From assembly GCF_028640845.1 (NCBI RefSeq), contig NC_080541.1:35617935-35681934 (forward strand): a stretch of 64,000 bases of DNA. The letters run 5' to 3'. Positions 12,002-23,355 of this stretch are shown piece by piece. Position numbers and translations under genes: made by a program. Origin of the DNA: Ahaetulla prasina. Its lineage: Eukaryota; Chordata; Lepidosauria; Squamata; Colubridae. Position 1 is the stretch's first letter, and every line of letters begins with the position of its first letter. The notes below the pieces were generated by a model, which searched no databases, was not told the origin of the DNA, and worked only from the letters and a program-made list of their open reading frames with translations.

Positions 12002-12356
12002 GCTTCAGCTTCGTGTTCTGGGAGCAATGTGTGATTGCAAACAAATTCAAACCCCTCCAATCCATACATACAGCAGACAGACACCCACTATGAAGATGTA
12101 GCACGACCACAAACACGAAGCCAAACAACAGCAATGCAGCTCACCAGCTCAAATCCCCCTGCAACTCAGACTAATCTGAGCACAACCAAGCCCCCACCCA
12201 AACAGGACACACCCCAGCCAATCAGAGCACAAAAAAACCCCACTCCAATCAGAGCACAGCCAAGCTCCCACCCAATCAGTTTAAACCCCCACTAGCAGTT
12301 AAAAAGGAAGAAACAGCTGCAATCACACATTGCTCCCAGAAGCACGAAGCTGAAGC

Positions 12357-12389
12357 CTGAAGATGACGAATGAGACTTCATTAAACGTT
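12357..12389 (+). ncRNA. decayed hammerhead-like motif in right arm
   Basis: The right arm keeps CTGAAGATGACGAATGAGAC but then reads ttcattaaacgtt where the left arm has the stem II strand and GAAACGTC. The GAAA core and stem II pairing are lost through substitutions and one missing base, so this copy should be inactive. Confidence 0.5.
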
Positions 12390-12467
12390 GCCAAGACACT
12401 TCCAATTTTACCGAGAAAACCCGAATAACCAAAGACCTATATACAAACACCCGTGAAAACCTCAGAA

Positions 12468-12471
<4 letters not shown>

Positions 12472-12546
<75 letters not shown>
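12472..12546 (+). repeat. (AT)n microsatellite
   Basis: More than 30 AT units directly next to the inverted-repeat element. Confidence 0.95.
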
Positions 12547-12549
<3 letters not shown>

Positions 12550-12785
12550 AATATATATATTTGTAAAAGGGGAGGATAATTTATTGTTTTTTTGTTTTTT
12601 TCAGCATCCAGCCGGGGTGGATTCTATATGTTTAATGTTAAATTATTTTATTTTATTTGATATTTTCTCCTTTTTTGTACACCAATCTTCTTTCTTTTTT
12701 ATTGTTAGTGCTGGGTCTATGTTTTTTCTTTGTTTCTTTTTCTGTTTTATATTTTATCTTTTATGATAAAACAAAATAAATATAT
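12547..12785 (+). mobile_element. probable L1 3' UTR continuation
   Basis: T-rich text ending in ttatgataaaacaaaataaa. Its position after an L1 ORF2 fragment interrupted by the SINE and inverted-repeat element suggests it is the displaced 3' UTR of that L1. Assigned from position and composition only. Confidence 0.35.
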
Positions 12786-13149
12786 CTGAATAAGAATGAA
12801 GTTTATTGGCATTGTACTGAGTATCTCCCATGTACAGTCGGTGGACTATATTTAGCTGGTAAGGAGAAATGGTGATTATACTGCATTAAAGAAATGAAAG
12901 GCTATAATCTTTTGGGGAATTATTTATAAAATATGCTGTGCTAGTTTAATAACCTGCATCTGTCTGTGCATGGATGTCTGCAAAACTACAATAAATTAAA
13001 ATTAAAAACCAGCTGTCTGAAGTACAGCATTTCCACTGCACCCTTCCACAATTTGTGGCCTACCAAGCTTAATATTGTGTTGTCTCAAGGTTAAGAAAAA
13101 TGACGTGTTTGATCTTCCCTTCAGTGTTCAGTGGCTTTATAATCTTGCC

Positions 13150-13342
13150 CAGGGGTTTTTAAACTTTTTCAGATAAAATAATTTATTAGTTAAAATTAAA
13201 AATAAAAATCTCAGAACCTTGATCAAGAGGCTGTCTTCAAGTGAATTTTTAAAAATTTATTTAATGATAATATTTTCCAATGGAACATATCAAGCTCTTG
13301 TGAAACACTAGGGTTTTTTTGAACACAGTTTAAAAACCCATG
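13150..13342. mobile_element. old hAT-like MITE
   Basis: Left end CAGGGGTTTTTAAACT and right end AGTTTAAAAACCCATG are inverted. Flanking 8-mers atcttgcc and acctagct agree at five positions, so the target duplication is weak. The interior is AT-rich. Confidence 0.5.
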
Positions 13343-13775
13343 ACCTAGCTTACAGTTTATGATTTTTTTCAATGTATAAGTTATAAATGATCATGATTTT
13401 TTTTTTTACTCCTGCATGATTTCTATTTTTATGATTGCAGAGGTAAAACCCTACACATATTTATAAATTGTAACCCAGGGGCTATTGATGTCATTGTATC
13501 AAGAACTACATGGAAATATTTGGGAGAAGACTATTAAATGCATAAACATACTTACCATTTAAACTCATCCTCTCTTATGTTGGCTTGATTATAAATCAGT
13601 TTAAGAAAATCCTGCCGAAAGTGAAGCATTTTAGCAACAGTTTGCAAGGTTTTCAGTCTGATCAGAAGAATCTTCTTGGTTTTGTGCCTTCCCACTTTTT
13701 ATTCTATTTTATGGAAAGTGATAAAATACAGCATCGTGGATTTAAATATGCATACACATAAGGAAAAGTTTACCT

Positions 13776-14445
13776 TGCTCAATAGTGGTGACTGTGAGAG
13801 GGTTTTGGAGTCCTGGTGGACAATCACTTAAATAGGAGCCAGCAGTGTTCTGCATCTGCCAAAAAAGCCAACACAGTTCTAGGCTGCATAAACAGAGGGA
13901 TAGAATCAAGATCACCTGAAGTCTTAGTAATACCACTTTATAATGCCTTGGTAAGGCCACACTTAGAATACTGCATCCAGTTTTGGTCGCCATGATGTAA
14001 AAAAGATGCTGAGACTCTAGAAAGAGTGCAGAGAAGAGCAACAAAGATGATTAGGGGACTGGAGGCTAAAACATATAAAGAATGGTTGCTGGAACTGGAT
14101 AGGTCTAGTCTTATGAAAAGAAGGGTTAGGGGTGACATGATAGCAGTGTTCTGATATCTCAGGCGTTGCCACAAAGAAGAGGGAGTCAAACTATTCTCCA
14201 AAGCACCTGAGGGTAGAACAAGAAGCAATGGGTAAAAACTAATCAAGGAGAAAAGCAACTTAGAACAAAGGAGAAATTTCCTGACAGAACAATTGCCTCC
14301 AGAAGTTGTAAATGCTCCAATACTGGAAGTTTTTAAGAAGAGATTAGATAACCATTTGTCTGAAGTGGTGTTGGGTTTCCTGTCTAAGCAGGGGGTTGGA
14401 TTAGAAGACCTCAATGTCCCTTCCAACTTTGTTAAAGTATTAATT
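13776..14445 (+). mobile_element. CR1 LINE 3' fragment
   Basis: Plus-strand counterpart of the CR1 C-terminal region: accactttataatgccttgg, ttagaatactgcatccagtt, cacctgagggtagaacaaga, and ends ggttggattagaagacctca then atgtcccttccaactttgtt. It aligns by words with the minus-strand CR1 at 21470-22330. Stops disrupt the frame. Confidence 0.85.
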
Positions 14446-14779
14446 ATTAATTATAAAAAAGTGAAAATCTCAGAGAAAGAAAAATTGTATTTTTTTTAAA
14501 AAAATCTGTCAAGTTTCAAAAGAACGATATTTATTTGCAAAGAAAGTGATTGTTAGGACACTGGGTATCATATCAAAAAGTCTTGGACAGCACTCATAAA
14601 ATGTGAGCATTAATAAAATCTCCATTTGTTGATTACAAAACTGCTTGGTTTGAAACAAAGTGGAGACTGTTAAGGGACTAATTAATGGAGTGACTGTGTG
14701 AACTGCTCTAATATTGGCTATCTTGGGACATAACTGGGACATTGGGATTTGGACAGATTACTGAGTAAAATTCTAAATT
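14446..14779. other. intergenic DNA, nothing recognised
   Basis: AT-rich; no supported feature. Confidence 0.4.
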
Positions 14780-15420
14780 TATTAAAATAAGACAAATGGG
14801 ACTGCAAGGGGAAATAAATGTTTTACTAAAAGGAATTTTATTGATGCTCCAAGGTACACAGGAAATGATGATAAGGAATCATAGAGAGATAAAAGAATTG
14901 ATACATGATGTAGTTGTGAGACCAGAAAATTATGACCAAAAGATATTGAACAACAAACATGAAATTCAGGAAACAGAAAATAAAATAGAAAGAACTGAGG
15001 AAAGGACAGGGGAAGAAAAATGACAAATGATACAAAAAGATAAAAAAGAAGAGACAGTCAAAGTTGAAATAGAAATGGTGAATTACACTTTAAGAGATCA
15101 AAGTTTAGGTGGGGATACACAGAAAGACCCCCTGAAAGTGAGGAAAAGATAATTGAAAGGTGTATTGAAGGTTCAAAAGAATGAAGAAGTGGTAGAGACA
15201 GAAGAAACAGATCAAACACGAACGAGCTCAGAAGATTCAAGATCCCATGGGAGAAGTATGGGAGATGGGCTAAGAAGTCAACAACAATTGAGATACAAAA
15301 ACGGGCAAGAGATGAGGGATAAATGCAGAATACTGTTTAACATAGGAGCTATACCATTAAGAATTAGTATAAAGATAGAAATTAGAAATGGGAAAACATT
15401 CCTTTTTTAATCTGGGAAAT
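14780..15420 (+). mobile_element. possible L1 ORF1 remnant (coiled coil)
   Basis: Two charged frames (14796-15023 and 15153-15410) separated by stops. The first reads QEMMIRNHREIKELIHDVVV then a Glu/Lys-rich heptad stretch (NKHEIQETENKIERTEERTG), which resembles the coiled coil of L1 ORF1. The second is polar and low in complexity. The match is by character, not by a conserved motif. Confidence 0.4.
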
Positions 15421-15929
15421 ATTCTATTAATGAGCAGGAAATAGTAGCAAAAGTTAGAAATCTGGATAGGTAAACAAAGATGAAGTAATTTGTGTAATTG
15501 AATAATGAATATTGAATAATTAAGATAAGTAAACCCTAAGATTATTCAGAGGTTAATGGTTACAAATGTGATGTTTACTTGATGTTTATAATGTTTGATA
15601 TTATTATTAATGGATTATAGATAAAATCAATCAGAGAGCCTAATCAAATAACACAAGGATAAGTGAAGATGATGTTGAATAAGTATTGAGAATAATAGTC
15701 AACTATTGTGTGTATAAGATTCACCATCTGTATTCAACAGAGACTGTAGAGATTGTACCCGGACGATATACTATTATTACGAATATAGAAATTTTATACA
15801 TAACCAAGAAAATTGTACAATAAAGAATAATAATTATAAAACTGCTTGGATTCACACATATACTACACCAACATATTGTGACAATCTAGGGTCTTGGGAG
15901 GAACCTGATGCACATGAAAGACAACAACC

Positions 15930-16835
15930 AACTAAAGAACTGGCAATTGGGATTTCACATTGCTGTATATAATAATAATAGCTTGATAGGTGGATAGAAT
16001 TGCCATATATAGTCTAAATATCTGGTAGCAACAACAACAATCATAATACCAAAGAGACAAAAAGGACCAAATAAAGAATGGAAGTGAAACATGGTCAGGC
16101 AAAGTATTACTGTACATGGCCAGTATATTTCAAAAAAAATAGCAAGAAAGCAGATAAGAACAAGACTTGGCAATTGTTAAGAGCAGAAAAATTGATAAAT
16201 AAACAGAGGGACTAATTTTGGCTGCACAAAACTAAGCCTTAAGAACAAATGCATTCAGAGCCAGAACCGAGAAGACAGAAGCAGGCAGCAAATACAAGAA
16301 ATACCATTTGCCTGCAAGCATGTAGTGGTAGGTTACAGAAAATGAAGAAGCTAAAGTGCCCTGGACTTTGGAATTCAAGTAGACAAGCAGTTGTCAGACT
16401 TAACAATTGATGATAAGAAAGACAAAATAATCTGGCTAGTGGATGTTGCAGAACCTAGAGACAACAGAATAGATGAGAAAGAACTGAAGATACAAAGACC
16501 ACAAAATACAAAGACTTGTAAATTGAAGTAGAACGATTGTGGCAAAAGAAAACAAAGATAGTACCAATGGTAATAGGCACCTATTGGGTACAATCGCAAA
16601 ATATCTGGAGCACCACTTGAACACCATTGGCATTGATAAAATCCCCATCAGTTAATTGCGAAACGCAGCTTTACCTGGAACAACTTTCATCCAGTGATGG
16701 TTTCTTTAACACCATCAAACCACATCGACTTTTCCCAGGTCCTTAGGAAGGATTGGATAGGTGGATAAAAATGTCAAATATACTCTAAACATCTGGCTGA
16801 CTGTGCGACGAAGCAGAATAATAATAATAATGTAC
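15930..16835 (+). mobile_element. non-LTR retrotransposon 3' end, copy A
   Basis: Shares a distinctive block with 49440-49920 and 49990-50690: aagatagtaccaatggtaat then aggcacc, ggagcaccacttgaacacca, ccccatcagttaattgcgaa, agctttacctggaacaac, and an (AAT)n tail. A translation reads KIVPMVIG. I recognise a vertebrate non-LTR element 3' region but cannot fix its clade. The coding frame is broken. Confidence 0.55.
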
Positions 16836-17059
16836 TTTGGAAGTGGAGCAGAAAAATGTATCCTGAGATCTGGGGTTTCGTAGTGGCAGGGGGATTAAAA
16901 GAGGGTCACACACCATCTGTTTCTGTTCTGCAGAAATTGTTGTCTGCTGTTCTACTGATGGGACAACACTGCAGTGCGATAAACTCTAAGAAAAGTCTAG
17001 TTAGGAGTTCTTTGTTTGGGAAATGATATAAAACAGCAGATCATTTGTGTTTATTTCTC

Positions 17060-17550
17060 ATTCTTAGTATTACCACTTATTTATTTATTTATTTGTTTGT
17101 TTATATTTCTATATTGCCCTTCTCCCGAAGGACTCAGGGCGGTTTACAGCCATATTAAAACAATTTTTACAAACACTAAAATGATTTAAAGTGAAATATT
17201 TAAATTTAGGCTGATTCCTTAAAACCCATTTAAAATTCCCAATTAAAACTATCAGGCCAGTCCTGCACGATAAAACAGCCATGTTTTCAGCTCACGTCGG
17301 AAAGTCTGGAGATCAGGGAGTTGGCGAATACCAAGTGGTAATTTGTTCCAGAGGGTTGGGGCCCCCACAGAGAAGGCCCTCCCCCTGGGGGGTCGCCAGC
17401 CGACATTGTCTAGCCAACGGCACCCCGAGGAGGCCCACTCTGTGGGAGCACACTGGTCGCTGGTAGGCCGTCGGTCGCAGTAGGCTGTCCCATAAATAGC
17501 CAGGTCCCATGCCATGAAGTGCTTTAAAGGTGGTAACCAGTACCTTGCTT
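17060..17550 (-). mobile_element. L2 LINE 3' end
   Basis: Minus-strand frame 17252-17515 reads GAPTLWNKLPLGIRQLPDLQ followed by TFRRELKTWLF, the C-terminal pattern of L2 reverse transcriptase ORFs. The 3' end (lower coordinates) has the family's inverted motif, cccttctcccgaaggactca then gggcggtttacagcc, and a TTTA tail at 17080-17106. It is 5' truncated. Confidence 0.8.
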
Positions 17551-17877
17551 TATAACAGCTACTGGGATGGCAGTTTTGTACATTTTCTAATATTTTTACT
17601 AATTACTGTTTATTTTATTGATGTTAGTATCTTCTAATTAATTTAAGTTGTAATCCACCCAGATACCTGTTTATTGGATGGATTAAAACTACAATAAATA
17701 AATAAATCATAGAGTCATTCGAGTATGTCTTCATTTAATTAAAACTTAATATATAAATCCAAGTCCATAACTTGTGAATATCAGCTGCTAGAGCATAAAC
17801 AGCAAAGGAGGTAGATTTGTTGGAGAAGAGTTCTTGTAGTTGTTTAAGAGAGGAACAGAACTATTTGTTAATTATAG

Positions 17878-18296
17878 CAGCGATCCCCTTTCTGGCATGG
17901 TGGACCAGCAGCGGGGAGAGGGGATGGTTTGGGGTCACCAGCAGCATGTGCAAGAGCATGCACAACTCCATTTATGCAAGTGGGGGGCACATCAGTGGTG
18001 GGATTCAATTTTTTTTACTACCGGTTCTGTGGGCATGGCTTGGTGGGCATGGCAGCAGAAGGTTACTGCAAAATCCCCATTTCCTCCCAATCAGCTGGGA
18101 CTCAGGAGGCAGAGCATAGATGGGGGCGGGGCCAGTCAGAGGTGGTATTTACCGGTTCTCTGAACTACTCAAAATTTCCGCTACCGGTTCTCCAGAACTG
18201 GTCAGAACCTGCTGGAACCCACCTCTGGCACATGCAGTATTTCCAAATGGGCCACAGCCCAGTAGTGGGCCACGACCTGGGGATTGGGGACCCCTG
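17878..18296. mobile_element. hAT MITE (outer), carries a nested hAT
   Basis: Starts CAGCGATCCCC and ends GGGGACCCCTG. Flanking 8-mers aattatag and atttatgg agree at 6 of 8. The text cccagtagtgggccacgacc near the right end is typical of this MITE type. A second hAT element at 17993-18227 interrupts it. Confidence 0.65.
17993..18227. mobile_element. nested hAT MITE (CAGTGGTGGG type)
   Basis: Left end CAGTGGTGGGATTCAA and right end TGGAACCCACCTCTG are imperfect inverted repeats. The 6-mer gcacat abuts both sides. Interior holds three accggttct words, shared with the 137-bp MITEs. Confidence 0.65.
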
Positions 18297-18452
18297 ATTT
18301 ATGGATTATCCTTTTGTATACATTTTCAAATAGAGGCAGGGTGATTATCTAAATATATAGAGAGAGATTATGTAGCTGGGGCTACATTATAATGATTCTT
18401 TTATGTCTCTGAAAGAGTAGCTGAGAAACCTTCCAGAACTGTGATCGTATTA

Positions 18453-18833
18453 CAGGTTGTCCTTGACTTGCAACCGTTAATTTAGTGACCATTCAAAATT
18501 ATAACAGCACTGAAAAAAGTGGCTTAGGATCATTTTTCATATTTACGACCATTGCAGCATCTCCCTTGTCAGGTGATCAAAATTCAGATGCTTGGCAACT
18601 GACTCATTTATGACAGTTGCAGTTCCCAGGATCATGTGATCACTTTTTGCAACCTTCTGACAAAGAAAGTTAATTGAGAGGCCAGACTTAACAACCATGT
18701 TACTAACATAAGAATTGCAGTGATTCACTTAACAACTGTTGCAAGAAATGGGGCAAGATTCACTTAATAACTGTTTTGCTTAGCAACAGAAATCTGAGGC
18801 TCAATTATGGTTGTGAGACAAGGAATTTGTCTG
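18453..18833. mobile_element. TA-type MITE (TACAGGTAGTCC family), copy 1
   Basis: Begins caggttgtccttgacttgca and ends in the reverse-complement form (ctcaattatggttgtgagac). The interior is symmetrical, with cacttaacaactg and gcttggcaactgactcattt words shared with copies at 27523, 31463, 38997 and 62797. Complete copies are bounded by TA, suggesting a Tc1/mariner-like origin. No transposase. Confidence 0.7.
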
Positions 18834-19111
18834 AATTCCTGCGATTGCAAATAAAACAACACATGTTATTCTATTTTCTTAGAAACTTTTTCTATAATTT
18901 TGAATGTTGTCCTCTTTCTGTCTAATCCCCTCCCCTTCTTTGAATAAATTTAGGATTTAGATTTTGATTCAATTAATGTTCTTCAAGCTTTATGAAATAG
19001 GGTGAGATTTGCACATGATGTTTTAAGACTGATTATGAGATATTGTCCCATACCTGGCATCAGCTTTTTGGTAAATTGAAGCAAGGAAGTATGTATGTAT
19101 TTAGATGGAGC

Positions 19112-19248
19112 CAGTGGTGGGATTCAGCCAGTTCGCACCACTTCGGGAGAACCGGTTGTTAACTTTCTGAGCAGTTTGGTGAACTGTTTGTTGGAAGAAA
19201 TCAGTAGGGCAGAGAACCGGTTGTTAAATTATTTGAATCCCACCACTG
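19112..19248. mobile_element. 137-bp hAT MITE, copy 2
   Basis: Termini CAGTGGTGGGATTCA and TGAATCCCACCACTG are exact inverted repeats. The exact 8-bp duplication gatggagc flanks it (19104-19111 and 19249-19256). Same length as copy 1 at 8069. Confidence 0.92.
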
Positions 19249-19256
19249 GATGGAGC

Positions 19257-19979
19257 CATGTCTGAAATATTCCCATCCATAACTCAAAATACTGTATCAA
19301 TAAGTGCAGGACAATTAATTCTGAGCAATGGTGAATGTGAGGACTTTAAATGCTGCACTATATTTACCCTGATATAATGAACAATAAAGATAACTTTCTT
19401 TATGACTCCTGAATATTGAGTCTTAAGATACTGCAGCAGGATACAGATAATAACTAGCCACTGTTGAAAAAAACCCCTAGATTCTTTTGTTTTAACAAGT
19501 TGAAATTTTCTGTGCCAATAATATTTGTACTCAGCATTTATTTCCATTACTGCACTGGATGCATCTTGATATTTGCTTGCAAAAAGTTCATTTCTGCCAT
19601 TCGTTTCCTCCCCTATTTCATATACATATTGGGGAGGGGGGCTTCATTTATCTGCTGCAGGAAACACACTAAACTTTGGATGTCAGCACAAGCAAAGTAT
19701 GAAAAAGATTAGCCAGTTCAGATTGGAAAACAAAATGAATATGTTGTAATCTTTATAGTGCCATTGTACAGCTATATCTATGAAGAAATAAGTTCTTTGG
19801 AATAACATTGTCTTTTTCCTGGTATAATGTAATCGTTTAAACAACCACTGCATGATACTACCAGAAAAGCAAATCTTTTTATATGATAAATGTCAATTAT
19901 TTGCATCCAAGTCCTATATATTTGCCTTAGTAATGGTAAATGGAATCAAAATCAGGTTAATATTAGATTCATTATTTGC
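19257..19979. other. intergenic DNA, nothing recognised
   Basis: AT-rich; no supported feature. Confidence 0.4.
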
Positions 19980-20770
19980 TGTTGATATCATATCCTGGTG
20001 CCTTGAGGCTGTGAGGGTCTGGATGGGGAACAACATGCTTCTCTTGAACCCTGGCAAGACTGAGAGACTTTGGTCTTTAGGGTATCCCAAATCTGAAGCT
20101 TTACCATCTTTGGTACTGGTTGGAGTGGCATTGCCCCAAACAGACCTAGTGCATAACTTGGGGGTCTTCCTGGAACCACAGTTCCTGCTTGAGGAGTAGC
20201 AGTCATGGCCACGAGGGCCTTTGCATAACTTTGTGAACCCATTCCTGGATTATGAGGCTTTACTCACAGTTACTCAAACCCAGATCATCTTGCCAAGGGA
20301 CTACTACAATGCATTCTACGTGGGGCTACCCTTGAAGAGTATTCAGAAGTTCCAGATAGTACAAAATGCAGTGGCCTAGGCAATTATCTGTGCCTCTTGG
20401 AGGACACATGTTACATTTCTGTTCCAGGACCTGCATAGATTATCATTTGCTTCTATGTCTAATTCAAGGTGCTAGTTTAAAGCACTGTGTGGCATTCCCA
20501 ATTACATCTGCTTAACTATCAGGCCTTGGAAGATAGTCAGGTTGCAGGTCCCAACCACTAAAGAATTTGGTCTGACAAGACCCAGGAGACAAGTATTTTT
20601 TGCTGCAGCACCTGTCCTTTAGAACTTTATCCCCCCTGAGATGAGGTTATTCCAACCCTTTTGATCTTCTAGAAAGCTCTCAAAACATGGTGTTTTTTTT
20701 TTAATCAGGCCTGGGGATTGCCTGATAGCAAGGAGCTGTACAGTGGTTGCATCATGCTTAACGTTCTAAT
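19980..20770 (+). mobile_element. L2 LINE RT C-terminal fragment, old copy
   Basis: Plus-strand translation reads CLEAVRVWMGNNMLLLNPGK then TE, and later VHNLGVFLEPQFLLEE, both typical of the L2 region after the RT catalytic motif. Further on, words for the L2 C-terminal block are recognisable but frames are broken. Confidence 0.7.
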
Positions 20771-20779
20771 TTTGTCCAC

Positions 20780-21310
20780 CTCATCCTCTTGGTAGCCGAT
20801 TTGCTTCCGAGTGGTAGTTGTCACCTTTAAAGCCCTTCATGGGTGGGGATCTGGTTATTTGAGGGACCGTCTCTTGCCGGTCACATCTACCTGACCCATC
20901 AGAGCGGGAAGGCAGGGAATGTTGTGGGTCCTATCCCCGAGGGAGATACACCTAGTGGGACCCAGAAGAAGGGCCTTCTCCATGGTGGCTTCCTCTCTCT
21001 GGAACATCACCCCCCCCAGAGATTAGAACTGCCCCCACTCTAATTCTCTTCTGGAAGGTGCTGAAGTTGGTTCTGTAAGAGGTTCTGTAAGAGGTCTTGG
21101 AGAACTCAGAGTGGGATGGAGCCGATTAAATGATTTGTGTGATCGGCTGTTGCTGGGGCAGGAGGAGGGGAGTGGGAGTGATTTTATTACATTAATTTAT
21201 TTGATTTTTTAATGTTAAAAAAAATTATTATGTTTTTTAAATATGGTTTTTATACTCGCCATGGGCAAATAGGTGGCAATATAAATTTAATAATAATAAT
21301 TTTAAAAATA
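20780..21310 (+). mobile_element. second L2 LINE 3' fragment
   Basis: DNA-level counterpart of the L2 C-terminus: ttaaagcccttcatgggtgg, ttgagggaccgtctcttgcc and gggccttctccatggtggct, ending in the 3' zone tatactcgccatgggcaaat with an AAT-rich tail. It lies head to tail with the preceding L2 piece but overlaps it in content, so it is a separate insertion. Confidence 0.6.
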
Positions 21311-21375
21311 ATTTAATTGGTAATATAATATGTGTAAATTTTGGTTTTGTGGTATGCCACCCATAAGTACTATAT

Positions 21376-21463
<88 letters not shown>
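21376..21463 (+). repeat. (AAT)n microsatellite, CR1 tail
   Basis: About 29 uninterrupted AAT units directly at the 3' end of the minus-strand CR1, grown from the element's tail. Confidence 0.95.
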
Positions 21464-21523
21464 TCAGAGTTGGAAGGGACCTTGGAGGTCTTCTAGTCCA
21501 ACCCCCTGTCCAGGCAGGAAACC

Positions 21524-21970
21524 CTACACCATTTCAGACAAATGGCTATCCAACATTTTCTTAAAAATTTCCAGTGTTGGAGCATTTACAACTTCTGCAG
21601 GCAAGTCGTTCCATTGATTAATTGTTCTAACTGTCAGGAAATTTCTCCTTAGTTCTAGGTTGATTCTCTCCTTAATTAGTTTCCACCCATTGCTTCTTGT
21701 TTTACCCTCAGGTGCTTTGGAGAATAGTTTGACTCCCTCTTCTTTGTGGCAACCCCTGAGATATTGGAACATTGCTATTATGTCTCCCCTAGTCCTTCTT
21801 TTCATTAAACTAGGCATACCGCGTTCCTGCAACCGTTCTTCATATGTTTTAGCCTCCAGTCCCCTAATCATCTTTGTTACTCTTCTCTGCACTCTTTCTA
21901 GACTCTCAACATCCTTTTTACATCGTGGCGACCAAAACTGAATGCAATATTCCAAGTGTGGCCTTACCAA
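21524..21970 (-). pseudogene. CR1 ORF2 C-terminal region
   Basis: A 148-residue frame reading [20 protein letters not shown], then RRVTKMIRGL, and QWNDLPAEVVNAPTLEIFKK near the end. This is the conserved CR1 tail, cut off from the RT core by the L2 insertion at 21977. Confidence 0.88.
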
Positions 21971-21976
21971 GGCATT

Positions 21977-22171
21977 TTAATCTGACTAATTGGGGTTTTA
22001 AATGTTTAATAATTTATAGGGGGTAATTGTGTTTTAGTCTTGGCCAATTGAATGAGTTTTTTAAGGGTTGTTTTTAATATTGTTTGTTTTCCTGTATTTT
22101 AACTGGCTGTTCACCGCCCTGAGTCCTTCGGGAGAAGGGCGGTCTATAAATTAAAATATTATTATTATTAT
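21977..22171 (+). mobile_element. L2 3' tail inserted in CR1
   Basis: CR1 text breaks at ccttaccaaggcatt and resumes at tataaagtggtatt. Between them lies a plus-strand L2 3' end with the inverted motif cgccctgagtccttcgggag then aagggcggtctataaat and an ATT tail. The nesting dates L2 activity after this CR1 insertion. Confidence 0.75.
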
Positions 22172-22326
22172 TATAAAGTGGTATTAACACTTCACGTGAT
22201 CTTGATTCTATCCCTCTGTTTATGCAGCCCAGAACTGTGTTGGCTTTTTTAGCAGCTGCTGCACACTAATGGCTCATATCTAAATGGTTGTCCACTAGGA
22301 CTCCAAGATCCCTCTCACAGTTACTA

Positions 22327-22815
22327 CTATTGAGCAAGGTACCTGTGCATTTTGTTTTTTTGGCCTAAATGTAGAACCTTACTTTTTTCACTGTTGAATT
22401 TCATTCTGTTAGATAGTGCCCAATGTTCAAGTCTGTCAAGATCTTTCTGTATCTTGAGCCTATCTTCTGGAGTGTTGGCTATTCCTGCCAGCTTGGTGTC
22501 ATCTGCAAATTTGATGAGTTCCCCATCTATCCCCTCGTCCAAGTCATTGATGAAGATGTTGAAGAGTACTGGGCCTAAAACAGAGCCTTGGGGTACTCCA
22601 CTGCATACTTCCCTCCATGTGGATGTAGTTCCATTGAGGACTACACGTTGAGTGTGGTTGGTCAGCCAGTTATGAATCCATCTGGTGGTGGTGCTGTCTA
22701 ACCCACATTTTTCTACTTTATCTAGTAGTAGGTTATGGTCTACTTTATCAAATGCTTTACTGAAGTCCAAGTAAATTATATCAACAGCATTCCTCTGGTC
22801 TACTAATTTTGTCAT
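22327..22815 (-). pseudogene. CR1 reverse transcriptase core
   Basis: A 162-residue frame holding RT motifs in order: VDIIYLDFSKAFDKVDH (first catalytic Asp), GVPQGSVLGPVLFNIFIND, and LIKFADDTKLAG (the FADD catalytic motif), then NRMKFNSEKSKVLHLG. All catalytic Asp residues are kept. Confidence 0.92.
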
Positions 22816-23082
22816 TTTGTCAAAGAATGCGATAAGATTAGTCTGGCATGATCTGTTTTTGACAAACCCATGTTGGCTTTTGGTTATTACTTTGTTTGCT
22901 TCTAGGTGTTCGGTGATTCGTTGCTTGATTATCTTTTCCAGAATCTTCCCCAGTATTGAGGTCAGGCTGATAGGTCTGTAGTTTCCTGGATCTGGTTTTC
23001 CTTTTTGAAGATGGGAACTACATCAGCTCTTTTCCAGTCCTCTGGCAGCTCCCTGTGCTCCAGGATCTTTGAAAGATATAGT

Positions 23083-23355
23083 TCAGTGGTTCTGAGATCC
23101 GTCTGCCAGTTCCTTCAGAACCTTGGGGTGTAATCCATCCGGTCCTGGTGATTTGAACTCGTCTAGGGTAGACAGGTGTTCACTTACCATTTTCTTCCCT
23201 ATTTTAACTTGTGTTTCTAATCTGTTTTTTGTAGTGCTGTTTTTGATAGGTTGGATTGTTTTTTCCTTTTGTGTAAAGACAGATGCAAAATATGAGTTAA
23301 GTAGATCTGTTTTCTCCCTGTTGCTTGTCACCTTCTTGCCACTTTCTCCCAGCAA
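23083..23355 (-). pseudogene. CR1 reverse transcriptase, N-terminal block
   Basis: Reads LLNSYFASVFTQKE then LDEFKSPGPDGLHPKVLKEL, the palm entry motif of CR1 RTs. It is separated from the RT core by a frame-broken 270 bases. Confidence 0.8.

Larger units (their letters stand above)
11884..12470. mobile_element. inverted-repeat element with hammerhead-like motif
   Basis: Left arm 11884-12039 and right arm 12318-12470 are reverse complements over about 155 bases with scattered differences. Both outer ends read gttttctgagg. A 278-base centre carries three CCAATCAG words (12218, 12246, 12273). The left arm, read on the minus strand, contains a 34-nt hammerhead-ribozyme-like motif (see separate entry). 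No protein is encoded. Penelope-like elements carry such ribozymes in terminal repeats, so a non-autonomous relative is the best guess. An (AT)n array abuts the right end. Confidence 0.65.

Noticed and set aside
13742..14426. Two minus-strand open frames of 100 and 162 residues
   Set aside because: They are antisense to a plus-strand CR1 3' fragment, whose coding pattern matches the known family; the antisense products have no family pattern.
17817..18344. Overlapping plus-strand frames of up to 122 residues
   Set aside because: They run through two nested hAT MITEs and have no protein-family pattern.
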